Positions 1 to 10,029 of a stretch of 64,000 nucleotides of DNA are shown here, in pieces. Below the pieces are notes generated by a model. The model was not told the DNA's origin, searched no databases, and saw only the letters and a program-made list of their open reading frames with translations. Source of the DNA: Spirabiliibacterium pneumoniae (GTDB taxonomy: Bacteria; Pseudomonadota; Gammaproteobacteria; Enterobacterales; Pasteurellaceae); NCBI RefSeq assembly GCF_014884995.1, contig NZ_JABMII010000006.1:124001-188000 (forward strand), read 5' to 3'. Position 1 is the stretch's first letter. Every line of letters begins with the position of its first letter. The translations under genes were made by a program, and so were the position numbers.

Positions 1-737
1 CTACCATTACAGCGCCCTTAGGCTCCTTTGTGGTGTGGCGAAAAATGTCCTATTTCGGCGACACGCTCTCCCACGCCTCTTTGCTGGGGGTGGCGTTGGG
101 GCTATTTTTTTCGCTTAATCCGTACCTTGCAGTGGTGATTATGGTGCTTATCATTGCTGTTGCACTGGTGTGGCTTGAAAATCACACCAGCTATTCACTT
201 GACACCATTTTGGGCACCATCGCCCACAGTGCGCTCTCTTTAGGCGTGGTGGCGATTGCTCTGATGCAAAACGTGCGGGTGGATTTAATGTCTTATCTCT
301 TTGGGGATATTTTATCAGTTGATTATGATGATTTACGCTGGGTTGGCGCAGGCGCGCTGATTGTGCTGAGCATTTTACTGTGGCAATGGAAGGCTTTTCT
401 GTCCACCACTATCAGCCCAGAACTGGCACAAGTGGAAGGGGTCAATGTCAAGCGCGCGCGCTTGTTAATTGTGCTTATCACCGCACTGACCATTGCATTA
501 AGCATGAAATTTGTCGGCGCGCTTATTATCACCTCGCTGTTGATTATCCCTGCTGCTACCGCACGCCGTTTTGCGCAAACACCAGAGCAAATGGTGGGCT
601 TCGCCTTTGTCATCAGCGCACTTGACATCACACTCGGCTTGACCCTCTCCGCCTTTTACGACACGCCCGCTGGCCCCTCTATTGTGATTGGTGCAGCGAC
701 GATGTTTGCGCTGTCGCTGTTTAAACGCCAAACCTGA
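1..737 (+). CDS. znuB: Zinc ABC transporter permease ZnuB (5' end outside window)
   Basis: Inner-membrane permease of the ZnuABC high-affinity zinc importer. The reading frame is open from the first bases of the window, so the true start lies upstream. The visible part begins in the conserved stretch [20 protein letters not shown] and continues with several hydrophobic helices. Family motifs include [20 protein letters not shown] and a C-terminal [11 protein letters not shown], as in Escherichia coli ZnuB. ZnuB passes Zn2+ delivered by periplasmic ZnuA, powered by the ATPase ZnuC; neither partner is in the window. It ends at a hairpin shared with the convergent prc gene. Identity is very secure. 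Confidence 0.95.
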   Translation, partial: TITAPLGSFVVWRKMSYFGDTLSHASLLGVALGLFFSLNPYLAVVIMVLIIAVALVWLENHTSYSLDTILGTIAHSALSLGVVAIALMQNVRVDLMSYLFGDILSVDYDDLRWVGAGALIVLSILLWQWKAFLSTTISPELAQVEGVNVKRARLLIVLITALTIALSMKFVGALIITSLLIIPAATARRFAQTPEQMVGFAFVISALDITLGLTLSAFYDTPAGPSIVIGAATMFALSLFKRQT

Positions 738-747
738 CACTTGTCAT

Positions 748-774
748 AAAAAAGCCTGCATCACGCAGGCTTTT
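748..774. terminator. Bidirectional hairpin terminator between znuB and prc
   Basis: Stem AAAAGCCTGC (750-759) pairs with GCAGGCTTTT (765-774) around a 5-base loop, with A and T runs on both sides. It lies between two convergent genes, so it can serve both. Confidence 0.8.
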
Positions 775-784
775 AAAAGTGCGG

Positions 785-2812
785 TTATTTCTTCTCACTA
801 AGATACTGCGCATAATCAGCTGCGATATGCTCCGCCTCAGTGGCGTAAAAATCAGGCGCTTCGTAGTCTTTCGGCAAATCATCAATGGATTTGAGCGTCT
901 TTTTACCTTGCGCTTTGAAACGCGCATTCAACACTGCCAAGCGGCGCGCGTCGTCTTTGTCGTTTTCCTCTTTACGCACTTTAAGGTTAAGCGAGAGAAA
1001 TTTGCGCTCAGCACGCGCTTGTTGGATTTCCAAATCTTTTTTCAATTCCACAAACTCACGCTCATTGGCCATACGTTTTTCATGGCGAGGGGTGAGATAA
1101 TCAATCGCGCCCTTTTCGCTGGCCATCGCGGTGTAATTCGCCGCGGGGATTTTATCCCAAGGCAACGCATTATCTTCACTGCTTTCACCGTTTTCTTTGG
1201 TGTCGATGCGCTCAGGAAAGGTGATTTCAGGCTCCACTCCTTTAATTTGCGTGCTGCCGCCATTGATGCGGTAGAATTTTTGAATGGTGTATTGAATAAA
1301 ACCTAGAGGCAACTCATTGATATCGTAAACAAAATTGAGTGGGCGACTTTGTTGCACGGTGCCTTTACCAAAGGTTTTTTGCCCTAAAATCAATGCGCGG
1401 TGATAATCCTGCATTGCGGCGGCAAAAATCTCACTGGCTGAGGCACTATAACGGTTGATCATCACCACCAGCGGCCCGCCGTACACTTGCGTGCTGTCAG
1501 GGTCTTGATGAATGCGAATGCGATTATACGCATCGCGCACCTGCACCACAGGGCCATCGGAGATAAATAAACCACTCATGCCCACCGCTTCCGTCAAGGC
1601 CCCCCCGCCGTTGTTGCGCAAATCAATCACCAGTGCAGCAATTTTCTTTTTCTCTGCATCAAGTAACAACTTGCGCACATCGTCAGTCAAGCCAATATAG
1701 AAACTTTTAATCTTGATAACGCCGATATTTTTACCATCAATTTTATTGATTTCAAGCTTAGCCGCGTTGTCTTCAATGCGAATTTTATCACGCACAAGGG
1801 TAACAATTTTAGTGCGTCCGCCTTTGGCGGGCTGAATTTCTAACCGCACTTTGGTGCCTTTTTTGCCTTTGATTTTATCCACCACATCATCAAGGCGCCA
1901 GCCAATCACATCTTCAATCTCGCCCTTGGCTTGCCCCACACCGAGGATCTTATCGCCAGGTGCAAGACGTTTGCTTTTCTCCGCCGGCGCCCCTGGTACC
2001 AGTGAGCGAATCACGGTTTCATCATCTTCTGATTGTAAGGTGGCGCCAATGCCCTCAAGGGAAAGGTTCATATCTTCGGTGAAACTTTTCGCGCTGCGCG
2101 GCGAAAGATAACTGGTATGAGGGTCAATTTCACGCGCAAAGGAATTCAAAAACAGCTGAGAAATGTCATCAGCTTTGGTTTGTGTCAAACGTTTGATCGC
2201 CAGATTGTAGCGCTTGGTTAAGCGTTTTTTCACCTCTGGCCATTTTTTATTTTTCAGCCGTTCAGAAATGACATCATTTTTAAAGCGATACAACCACAGT
2301 TTATCTAGCTCCGCCTCATCTTTTGGCCATGTTGTCATTTTAGAGCGATCAATTTCAATTTGATCATCGCCGTTGAGATCGGGCTCTTTGTCGAGCAAGG
2401 AGAGCATATACTTATAACGCTCATAACGACGCTGCGCCATCAGTTGATACGCATTGCGCGCAAGGGTCAAATCCCCGTTATACAGCCCTTGTGTCAGTTG
2501 CTCATCAGCTTGCTGGCGCAATTTATCTACATCACTTTGCAAAAAGGTGTTATGGCTGTAATCTAAAAAATTGAGATAGCGCGTGAAGATTTTTTTAGCG
2601 AACTCATCGTCCAAGTTAAATTTGCGATAATGTGACTGTGTCAAACGAGCTGTTACACGTTTAGCTGCAATTGACTGACTTTCGCCCATTTCGGGCATTT
2701 TAATTTGCTCATATTTAATCGCAGGTTTAATGGCTAAACTCGCCTGCGAAAACGAGAAAAAAGAAACTAACAAAAGGGCATTCAACCCAAGCTGTAGTTT
2801 TTTGAGCTTCAT
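785..2812 (-). CDS. prc: Tail-specific periplasmic protease Prc (Tsp)
   Basis: Periplasmic C-terminal processing protease (S41 family) of 675 residues, close to E. coli Prc (682). It degrades SsrA-tagged and misfolded periplasmic proteins and trims penicillin-binding protein 3. A signal peptide covers about residues 1-28. A PDZ domain around 235-340 contains SLEGIGATLQ. The catalytic region holds RYSASASEIFAAAMQDY and TFGKGTVQQ; by spacing the Ser-Lys dyad would be Ser458 and Lys483. It lies about 80 bp downstream of proQ on the same strand, the usual proQ-prc order. Confidence 0.95.
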   Translation of the reverse strand: MKLKKLQLGLNALLLVSFFSFSQASLAIKPAIKYEQIKMPEMGESQSIAAKRVTARLTQSHYRKFNLDDEFAKKIFTRYLNFLDYSHNTFLQSDVDKLRQQADEQLTQGLYNGDLTLARNAYQLMAQRRYERYKYMLSLLDKEPDLNGDDQIEIDRSKMTTWPKDEAELDKLWLYRFKNDVISERLKNKKWPEVKKRLTKRYNLAIKRLTQTKADDISQLFLNSFAREIDPHTSYLSPRSAKSFTEDMNLSLEGIGATLQSEDDETVIRSLVPGAPAEKSKRLAPGDKILGVGQAKGEIEDVIGWRLDDVVDKIKGKKGTKVRLEIQPAKGGRTKIVTLVRDKIRIEDNAAKLEINKIDGKNIGVIKIKSFYIGLTDDVRKLLLDAEKKKIAALVIDLRNNGGGALTEAVGMSGLFISDGPVVQVRDAYNRIRIHQDPDSTQVYGGPLVVMINRYSASASEIFAAAMQDYHRALILGQKTFGKGTVQQSRPLNFVYDINELPLGFIQYTIQKFYRINGGSTQIKGVEPEITFPERIDTKENGESSEDNALPWDKIPAANYTAMASEKGAIDYLTPRHEKRMANEREFVELKKDLEIQQARAERKFLSLNLKVRKEENDKDDARRLAVLNARFKAQGKKTLKSIDDLPKDYEAPDFYATEAEHIAADYAQYLSEKK

Positions 2813-2893
2813 TACGACTACCTTGTCATTACTTTTTACGTATCAATAACGAAACACCGCACTTTGGCGTTACCAAGTGCGATGCATGTTGGT

Positions 2894-3556
2894 TTAGATG
2901 CGATATAGATGTTCAAATGGCACATTGAGTGTCATGCCACTATTGAGTTGCACTTTAGCAGCATCTTTCATTACATCCAGCACTACCGCGTCATTAATGC
3001 GCTCAGCCACTTTCACTTTCACCGCCTCGCCTTTGGCGAGTGTGTCGGCTTGTACCGCCTTTAAGTTCACCTTCGGTGCTTTGTTTGGGCGTGGTTTTTT
3101 CACGGTTTTGACCGCACTTTTGGCTTTTCGTTCATCTTTTTTATTCGCATTTTGCTGAGCGCGACGCTGAGCTACGCGGGATTTCGCCTCTTTTAACTCA
3201 GCTTGAGCATGCTCAATGTGCTCTTGCTCCAAGGCACCTGCATCATTGCCGTCAAGATCAACGCGCACAGCACCTTCTTTGCAGCCGTAAAGATAACGCC
3301 AGCTAGATGTATAGTGACGCAACGCATGGCGAATTTGTGTTTTACTCACGTTTTGATCGCCTTCCAGCGCATTGGCTAAATCTTGGAAAATGCCAATTTT
3401 CAGCGGACGAGCCTCACCTTCAAGAGTGAAACAACGTGGAAATTTTTCGTTGAGATACGCCAACACTGCTTTTTGGTTGGCAAATTTTGAATTTTGAGTT
3501 GGCGCACTACTAGCCTGCTCGGCACTGGCTTGCGCGTTTTGAATTTCGTCAGACAT
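2894..3556 (-). CDS. proQ: RNA chaperone ProQ
   Basis: FinO/ProQ-family RNA-binding protein that stabilises many small RNAs and mRNA 3' ends. The N-terminal FinO domain has the motifs RPLKIGIFQDL, SKTQIRHALR and YTSSWRYLYG. A basic Lys/Arg-rich linker (about residues 115-170) follows, and a C-terminal Tudor-like domain ends QLNSGMTLNVPFEHLYRI. The frame can be extended 19 codons upstream. I chose the ATG at 3556 (MSDEIQ) because AGGAAG sits 5 bases before it. It probably forms an operon with prc. It is divergent from letA, as in enteric bacteria. Confidence 0.93.
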   Translation of the reverse strand: MSDEIQNAQASAEQASSAPTQNSKFANQKAVLAYLNEKFPRCFTLEGEARPLKIGIFQDLANALEGDQNVSKTQIRHALRHYTSSWRYLYGCKEGAVRVDLDGNDAGALEQEHIEHAQAELKEAKSRVAQRRAQQNANKKDERKAKSAVKTVKKPRPNKAPKVNLKAVQADTLAKGEAVKVKVAERINDAVVLDVMKDAAKVQLNSGMTLNVPFEHLYRI

Positions 3557-3689
3557 TAATGCTTCCTGTGCAATGATCGAATATGAATTCACAAAAGAGA
3601 AATATAGTGCCATAGTCTAGCGTAAATTTGCTCACAATGACAATACAAAGTGGCGTTTTGCACCACAAACCGCACTTTTATCTTCAGCA

Positions 3690-3718
3690 TAGTCATTAAT
3701 TTGAGATTGTATTATACT
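3690..3718 (+). promoter_or_regulatory. Possible sigma70 promoter of letAB
   Basis: TATACT at 3713-3718 is a good -10 box. The -35 candidate TAGTCA at 3690-3695, 17 bp upstream, is weak. It sits just upstream of letA in the proQ/letA divergent region. Confidence 0.35.
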
Positions 3719-3743
3719 ACTGAGCAATAAAACCAAGGGAGAT

Positions 3744-5012
3744 ATGGCCATTAGCGCACGATTTTACCGAACCGAAAACGACCATTTGCTGCGCTGCGAG
3801 GAGTGCGACTTGCTTGTTGATATTCCTCGTTTACACGGCAAGCAAAGCGCCGATTGTCCGCGTTGTGGGCACTTATTGCGTTCGGGCAGCCGTTGGAGTT
3901 TAGATCGTTGTGCCATTATTGCGCTGTCAATTTTAATTTTGATGCCTTTTGCTTTCACCTTTCCGCTGCTCAGCATTGACTTGCTCGGCGTGCCGATTCA
4001 CGCATCAGTGTGGAGTGGCGCATGGAATATTGCCGTGGGCGGCGATGTGTATACGGGCTTTATGGTGCTACTGTGCGCGATTATTATGCCACTGTGCTTT
4101 GCCTCACTGGTGCTGTTTTTGTGGCTAGCTAAACGCTTTGACCACCGCCCGCGTAATTTATTGCTAATGCTTGGCTACATCAAGCCGTGGGTGATGCTGG
4201 ATGTGTATCTCGTCAGCCTTGGCGTGGCGGCATTTAAAGTGCGTGAATATGCCGATTTGCATATCGACATTTACTTCACAGCCTTTGTCTTCACCGCACT
4301 TTTGACCACCTTGCTGTTTATCAAAATTAACCCACTGGCGTTGTGGAACGAATTTTACCCACGCTTTCACTATCCGCGCGATAAAAGTGCGGTCACAGGC
4401 ACCATTCGCCAATGTCACTGCTGTGAATTTGCCTTCGAAGAGCACTTAGGTGTGAAAGACACCCGCGGGCGCACCTATTGCCCGCGCTGCGAATCGTTAT
4501 TGGACATCAACGACAAAATTAAACTGCAACGCACTTGGGCGGCGCTGATTGCGGGCATGATTATGCTCATTCCTGCCAATGTACTGCCGATTTCCTTCAT
4601 TTACCTCAACGGCGTGGCCAGTGGCGACACCTTGATTTCAGGCGTGTGGTCTTTTTTACAAGCAGGCAGCTATTTTGTCGCTTTCGTAGTGTTCACCGCC
4701 AGTATTTTTGTGCCTTTTAGCAAAGTCTTTGCGTTGATTTATCTGCTGCTCAGTGTCCATCGGCAAAACGCGCGCCATATTCATTTTAAAATGAAACTGT
4801 TGCACTTTGTGCATTTTGTTGGGCGCTGGTCTATGTTAGATTTATTTGTATTATCTTTGATGATGTCGCTGGTTGCCCGCGGGCAGATCATTAATTTTTC
4901 CGTCGGCCCTGCCGCCTTTTATTTTGGCGCAGCCGTATTTTTAACCATGATTGCCGCCGAGCAATTTGACAGCCGAATTTTGTGGAAACTCTATGACAGA
5001 CAACAAGCTTGA
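3744..5012 (+). CDS. letA: LetA/PqiA-family inner-membrane protein (YebS)
   Basis: Polytopic inner-membrane protein of 422 residues that works with LetB in lipid transport across the envelope. It is built of two similar halves. Each has a pair of Cys-x2-Cys zinc-ribbon motifs (CEEC and CPRC near residues 18-41; CHCC and CPRC near 225-250) followed by about four membrane helices. It is assigned to LetA rather than PqiA because the partner gene has seven MCE domains and the locus is next to proQ-prc, the YebS-YebT position. The start is ATG with AAGGGAG upstream. The 3' end overlaps letB by 20 nt, implying translational coupling. Confidence 0.88.
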   Translation: MAISARFYRTENDHLLRCEECDLLVDIPRLHGKQSADCPRCGHLLRSGSRWSLDRCAIIALSILILMPFAFTFPLLSIDLLGVPIHASVWSGAWNIAVGGDVYTGFMVLLCAIIMPLCFASLVLFLWLAKRFDHRPRNLLLMLGYIKPWVMLDVYLVSLGVAAFKVREYADLHIDIYFTAFVFTALLTTLLFIKINPLALWNEFYPRFHYPRDKSAVTGTIRQCHCCEFAFEEHLGVKDTRGRTYCPRCESLLDINDKIKLQRTWAALIAGMIMLIPANVLPISFIYLNGVASGDTLISGVWSFLQAGSYFVAFVVFTASIFVPFSKVFALIYLLLSVHRQNARHIHFKMKLLHFVHFVGRWSMLDLFVLSLMMSLVARGQIINFSVGPAAFYFGAAVFLTMIAAEQFDSRILWKLYDRQQA

Positions 5013-7665
5013 CTCCCAACCCAAAACCGCGCCGCAGGATAAACCGCGTAATGCGACCATTCGCCGTTTACGCAGCATTTCGCCGTTTTGGCTGCTACCG
5101 ATTGTGGCACTGATTATTGGCATTGCGCTGTTTGCCCGCATCTTGGATGAGCGTGGAGAAACCATCACGATCTATTTCACTAACGGCGCGGGTATCACCG
5201 CCAACAAAACGCCGATTCGCTATCAAGGCCTGCAAGTTGGGATCGTGAAAAAAGTGCGGTTTACCGATGATTTAAAACAAATTGAAGTCACCGCCAGCAT
5301 CGACACCGCCGCCAAAACGATTTTGCGCGAAAACACCAAATTCTGGCTGGTGCAACCCAGCGCTTCACTTGCTGGTGTATCTGGTCTAGACGCCTTAGTT
5401 TCGGGTAACTACATTACCCTCTCCCCTGGCGATGGAGAGAGCGCCGATGAATTTGTCGCCGAATCTGAAGGGCCAATGGCACAGCTGGATCAAGGCGATA
5501 TATTAATCCACCTGCTCGCCGACAGCCTCGGCTCGATTTCCTCGGGTGCGTCGGTTTATTACCGCAAAATGCCCGTGGGCACCATTGCTGATTATCGCTT
5601 TTTGCAAGATCAACAAAAAGTGGAAATTGATGTGGTGATCCAAAAGCCTTATGTGCATTTGGTGAAAGAAAACTCCCGCTTTTGGAATAGCTCTGGCATT
5701 CAAGCAGATGTTAGCCTTTCTGGCATTAGCGTGGATGTGGATAGTGTCACGTCCATGATCATGGGCGGCGTGTCATTTGATTCCCCGAAAGACTCAACGC
5801 CCGCTGAAAGTGGCGCCACCTTCACGCTTTACGCCGACCAAAAAGCCGCCCAACGTGGCATTATTGTGGACGTGCAAATCCCGAATATCCCAGGGCTGAA
5901 AGTCAACAGCACGCCAGTATATTATCAAAATTTCAAAGTTGGCACTTTGCTTAGCCTTGACAGTAATACCAGCGATAAACCAAGCCACTATGTCGCTGGC
6001 CAGTTATTGCTAAATCAAAATATGAAAAAGCTGCTTAAAAGTTCGACTAAAATTGTGCTTAATGAAAATTCACTTAGCTCAGCGAGTTTCAACAGCCTAG
6101 ATAAACTGCTCGCGGGTCCTTCTTTCACCTTGATTCAAGGCGAGGGCGGCGAAGCGCAAGAGTACTTTAAAGTGCTCACACAATCGGAATTATTGCTCAG
6201 CCTGCCCAATACGTTGGTGCTCAACCTCAAAGCACCTGAAACCTACAATGTCAATGTCGGACAAGGGATTTATTATAATGGCATTCGTATCGGTGAAATC
6301 GCCAAACGTGATGTGTCGATTGACGGCGTGGAATTCCAGCTGGCGATCGCGGAAGAATACCGCCACCTAATTCATGCCAACAGCAAATTTGTCGCGGCGT
6401 CCAATTTGGATGTCAAAATTGGGGTCGACGGCATTCAATTCAATGCTGCCACGCCTGAAAAATGGCTGCAAGGTGGCATTCGCGTAGTGGCTATGGCGCA
6501 AGACAAAGGGCAAGGTGAGCCACTAAAAACCTACCCATTGTATAAAGATGTGGACGATGCCAACGCAGGCATTGACAGTAGTAATTTGCAACCGACCATC
6601 ACACTCAAAGCGCAATCCCTCGCAGGGGTTGATAAAGGCTCACTGGTGCTCTACAAACAGTTCCCTGTTGGGCACATTCTGAACGTGCGCCCAACACAAA
6701 ATGCGTTTGTGATTGATGTGTTTATTAATAAGCCGTACCGCACTTTGCTTACCAAGCGTTCAAAATTCTGGATCGAAAGTGCCGCCAAAGTGGATCTTTC
6801 ACCGAAAGGGGTCAGCGTGCAGGCAAGCCCTGTGATGCGCACCCTCAAAGGCGCCATCAGCTTTGACAACATCGGCGCGGCTAATCAATCCAGCACGCTG
6901 TTTAACAATGAAACGGCGGCGCAATCAGCGGGCAATGAACTTGTTTTCTACGCCCAAGATGCCAAAAATTTAAGCGTTGGCATGCCTGTGCGTTACAAGG
7001 GGTTGACGATCGGGGAATTGAGCGCACTCACGTTGGATAGCAAAAACAATCGCATTCAAGCACGCGCGCTGATTCAAGGGCAATATTACGCACTGGTGAG
7101 CAAAAAAGGCAGCCGATTTAGTGTAATTTCACCTGAAATCTCTGCTGGTGCGATTGAAAATATCGACAGCCTCTTGCAACCTTATATCGACGTGCAAATC
7201 GGGCAAGGTGCTAGCAGCAAAACGTTCACCTTGCACCAGCAGCAAAGCCTCTCGGCGAAATTTACCACAGGCTTGCCGTTGATTTTGGAAACCACTAGCG
7301 CCTTCAATCTCTCTGAAGGGTCGCCTGTGCAGTACCGCGGCGTCGAAGTGGGGATTGTGAAAAAAATGCGCCTGAGTCAGCTCGGTGATCGCGTGTTGGT
7401 GGATGTGATTATCGGCAATCAATACCAGCATTTGGTGCGCAACAACTCGCAATTTTGGATCTCATCGGGGTATAGCTTTGATGTGGGGCTAAAAGGTTTT
7501 GCTTTTGAAACAGGCAGTATGCAGCAGTTCTTGAAAGGTGGTATCACTTTCGGCACGCCGTCAGGGCAAGTGGTGCAACCAATGGCCAAGCCAAATCAGC
7601 GCTTCTTGCTCCAACAGCAATTGCCTGATAATTCCAAACAGTGGAATCAAGGGGCTGCGCAGTAG
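4993..7665 (+). CDS. letB: LetB (YebT) seven-MCE-domain lipid transport protein
   Basis: Long periplasmic lipid-transport protein of 890 residues (E. coli LetB is 877). In E. coli, hexamers form a tunnel spanning the periplasm. A single N-terminal membrane helix (FWLLPIVALIIGIALFA) is followed by seven MCE repeats. Each is recognisable by a x-VxYxGLxVGxV-like core: TPIRYQGLQVGIV, SVYYRKMPVGTI, PVYYQNFKVGTL, GIYYNGIRIGEI, LVLYKQFPVGHI, PVRYKGLTIGEL and PVQYRGVEVGIV. The start at 4993 (MTDNKLD) is preferred over an upstream in-frame codon because it matches the family N-terminus. It ends before a USS hairpin. Confidence 0.92.
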   Translation: MTDNKLDSQPKTAPQDKPRNATIRRLRSISPFWLLPIVALIIGIALFARILDERGETITIYFTNGAGITANKTPIRYQGLQVGIVKKVRFTDDLKQIEVTASIDTAAKTILRENTKFWLVQPSASLAGVSGLDALVSGNYITLSPGDGESADEFVAESEGPMAQLDQGDILIHLLADSLGSISSGASVYYRKMPVGTIADYRFLQDQQKVEIDVVIQKPYVHLVKENSRFWNSSGIQADVSLSGISVDVDSVTSMIMGGVSFDSPKDSTPAESGATFTLYADQKAAQRGIIVDVQIPNIPGLKVNSTPVYYQNFKVGTLLSLDSNTSDKPSHYVAGQLLLNQNMKKLLKSSTKIVLNENSLSSASFNSLDKLLAGPSFTLIQGEGGEAQEYFKVLTQSELLLSLPNTLVLNLKAPETYNVNVGQGIYYNGIRIGEIAKRDVSIDGVEFQLAIAEEYRHLIHANSKFVAASNLDVKIGVDGIQFNAATPEKWLQGGIRVVAMAQDKGQGEPLKTYPLYKDVDDANAGIDSSNLQPTITLKAQSLAGVDKGSLVLYKQFPVGHILNVRPTQNAFVIDVFINKPYRTLLTKRSKFWIESAAKVDLSPKGVSVQASPVMRTLKGAISFDNIGAANQSSTLFNNETAAQSAGNELVFYAQDAKNLSVGMPVRYKGLTIGELSALTLDSKNNRIQARALIQGQYYALVSKKGSRFSVISPEISAGAIENIDSLLQPYIDVQIGQGASSKTFTLHQQQSLSAKFTTGLPLILETTSAFNLSEGSPVQYRGVEVGIVKKMRLSQLGDRVLVDVIIGNQYQHLVRNNSQFWISSGYSFDVGLKGFAFETGSMQQFLKGGITFGTPSGQVVQPMAKPNQRFLLQQQLPDNSKQWNQGAAQ

Positions 7666-7674
7666 TGCAAAAGG

Positions 7675-7697
7675 CAAAGTGCGGTCAACCGCACTTT
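7675..7697. terminator. USS-pair hairpin between letB and the PepT-like gene
   Basis: AAAGTGCGG and CCGCACTTT face each other across TCAA: two uptake sequences in inverted orientation between convergent genes. The right arm touches the stop codon of the minus-strand gene. Confidence 0.65.
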
Positions 7698-8841
7698 AGC
7701 CATTCACTGCCATTTGTAACAACACCTTCGCACAGTGCTGCATGCCTTGCAGGCTCAACAATGCTTTGCGGGTGGCAAAATTAAACCCACCGATGGACAA
7801 ACTCGGGCAGGCAACGCCAAAGCGCGCCAAATACGCTCCCATCGGCGTATCAAGCGCGCAGCTGCTGGCAAACGTCAGCCCACACTGGCTCACCGCGCGC
7901 TCAGCCACCTTGCATGCCAGCGGTGCGTTAGCGATACACTGCGCCATATTTTCCACCACATCATAAACCTGCAATGTAGCGCACACGCCCGCGCCACGCG
8001 CATTATCTAGCGCTCGTTCAACCGCACTTTGTGTTTGATCAAACGCCGCTTTTTCCAGTGCCGTCAAATGGTATTGCATTTTCACCTGCTGCTCATTGCC
8101 TTGCAACGTCAACAAACGCAAGCCATGACGAATGTGGTGCGAAAAATAGTGTTGCAAGGCGCAGCCATATTCCAATACATTGCCTTCACCGTCATCTGAA
8201 AGTTGAATGGCAAGATTGGCGCTGTAAAGGTTTTCCACCGCCAGCTGCCCCACGCCCTCCGCTTGCAGGCTAAACAACACATCGCAACGAAAGTGCGTAA
8301 AAAAATCCGCCGTCAATGCCACGCCATTATCAGGCACAAAAGCAACACGAATATTGTTCCCACGCACTTGGTGTTGCAGCTGTTCCAGTACCCACATCAC
8401 CAGCGCAATGGCGCCTTTGCTCTGCGCGCCTAGCCCATGTTTGCCATCGCCGATGACCAGCGTGTGCTCATGCAGCTGGTGCATAAAAGGAAATTGCACA
8501 GGGCTAATGCACACTTGGCTTTCGCCCAGCGAAATATCCCCGCCGCGATAACACGGCAAAATCTCAGGTGCCACCGCCTGACAATTCAGCTCAGCTGGCG
8601 TAGCTAAATTTACCAGCCAACCAATGGTGGGCTTATTCGCCGTCGAGGCAGGCAAAAGTGCGGTCAAGACGCCGTCTTTAGCAAGGGTTATCTCTTTCAA
8701 GCCCAGCTCAGCCAGCTCACTGCACAACAGCTCTGCCAGCGCGCGTTGCCCAAGACTGGCTTGCACTTTATGCCCGCGCAGCTTGGTTTGGCAATCAAAG
8801 GGGAGATAACGAAAAAATCGAGTTAATAATGGGTCGCTCAC
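7696..8841 (-). CDS. Peptidase T-like protein (M20 family) lacking metal ligands
   Basis: About 381 residues aligning along its length with tripeptidase PepT: it opens SDPLLTRFFRYLPFDCQ and has YRGGDISLG, FPFMHQL and PCPSLSIGGFNF. Every PepT metal-site motif is changed. HVDT is NLAT; GADDKAG is GAQSKGA; PDEEVG is PDNGVA; VDGGGVGELEFEN is LQAEGVGQLAVEN; the final NYHGKHE is NFATRKA. It should not bind zinc and is probably not a peptidase. The frame is intact, so it is not simple decay. Start: GTG at 8841 with GGAGG 5 bases upstream, matching the PepT N-terminus; an ATG at 8868 is the alternative. Its role is unknown. Confidence 0.72.
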   Translation of the reverse strand: MSDPLLTRFFRYLPFDCQTKLRGHKVQASLGQRALAELLCSELAELGLKEITLAKDGVLTALLPASTANKPTIGWLVNLATPAELNCQAVAPEILPCYRGGDISLGESQVCISPVQFPFMHQLHEHTLVIGDGKHGLGAQSKGAIALVMWVLEQLQHQVRGNNIRVAFVPDNGVALTADFFTHFRCDVLFSLQAEGVGQLAVENLYSANLAIQLSDDGEGNVLEYGCALQHYFSHHIRHGLRLLTLQGNEQQVKMQYHLTALEKAAFDQTQSAVERALDNARGAGVCATLQVYDVVENMAQCIANAPLACKVAERAVSQCGLTFASSCALDTPMGAYLARFGVACPSLSIGGFNFATRKALLSLQGMQHCAKVLLQMAVNG

Positions 8842-8963
8842 AACAGCCTCCAGTCTTGATTGCACCATTATAAAACGCGACCACGCACGTCGCGATGATT
8901 TATAACAAATTTTCCGCAAAATATCGCGCATTTGCGCTGGCGCACAATTTGCATAATCAAGGC

Positions 8964-8992
8964 TTGAGTTTAGCGCCGTCTAGCGGTATGTT
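8964..8992 (+). promoter_or_regulatory. Probable sigma70 promoter of adk
   Basis: TTGAGT (8964-8969), a 17-bp spacer, then TATGTT (8987-8992), 33 bp upstream of the adk ATG. Confidence 0.45.
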
Positions 8993-9007
8993 ATAAGCCT
9001 GTTTTAG

Positions 9008-9670
<663 letters not shown>

Positions 9671-9690
9671 GTTAAAGTGCGGTCTAACGC

Positions 9691-9912
9691 CTAGCAAAAA
9701 GCCCAGTGGTAACAATTTCTCAAAACCGTTGCCACTGGGCTTTTGTCATAGTGGTTGCCACATCGCGCCTTGCGTCGGTAGCTGCCTTTGCCTTTTTTCG
9801 GCTTCTCCACCCGCGTGCGAAACAGTTTATCCGTCACTAGCGCTTTAAGCGCATTATCAGTGATCACACCGCGTTGATGCGCATACGCGTTGTTTGATTT
9901 CTTTTTACTCAT
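9691..9912 (-). CDS. arfA: Alternative ribosome-rescue factor A
   Basis: Small basic protein (73 codons) that rescues ribosomes stalled on non-stop mRNA by recruiting release factor RF2; it is a backup to tmRNA. The family core is present: [32 protein letters not shown] and RRKARCGNH. The 3' end encodes a dispensable tail within a 17-bp hairpin and U-tract that precede the stop codon. In E. coli, arfA mRNA is made non-stop by RNase III cleavage or termination so that tmRNA destroys ArfA unless trans-translation fails. The same layout here implies the same control. RBS GGAGAAAAT precedes the ATG. Confidence 0.88.
   Translation of the reverse strand: MSKKKSNNAYAHQRGVITDNALKALVTDKLFRTRVEKPKKGKGSYRRKARCGNHYDKSPVATVLRNCYHWAFC
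9697..9744. terminator. 17-bp hairpin inside arfA, terminator for both strands
   Basis: Arms 9697-9713 and 9728-9744 pair over 17 bp with one G-U. On the plus strand it terminates adk. On the minus strand the stem is followed by TTTTT and only then by the arfA stop codon TAG, so transcripts ending here have no stop. Confidence 0.85.
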
Positions 9913-10029
9913 ATTTTCTCCTTGGTTAATTTGGCGCTTATTATACGCACTTTGGCCTTGGGTGAAAATGTTGGGTTTGATTGGGTCATAACGCCGTTAT
10001 CACTATCTTTGGTGATCTGTTTTCTGCCA

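Noticed and set aside
4951..4992. Upstream in-frame start of letB
   Set aside because: It would add 14 residues overlapping letA that do not resemble the family N-terminus.
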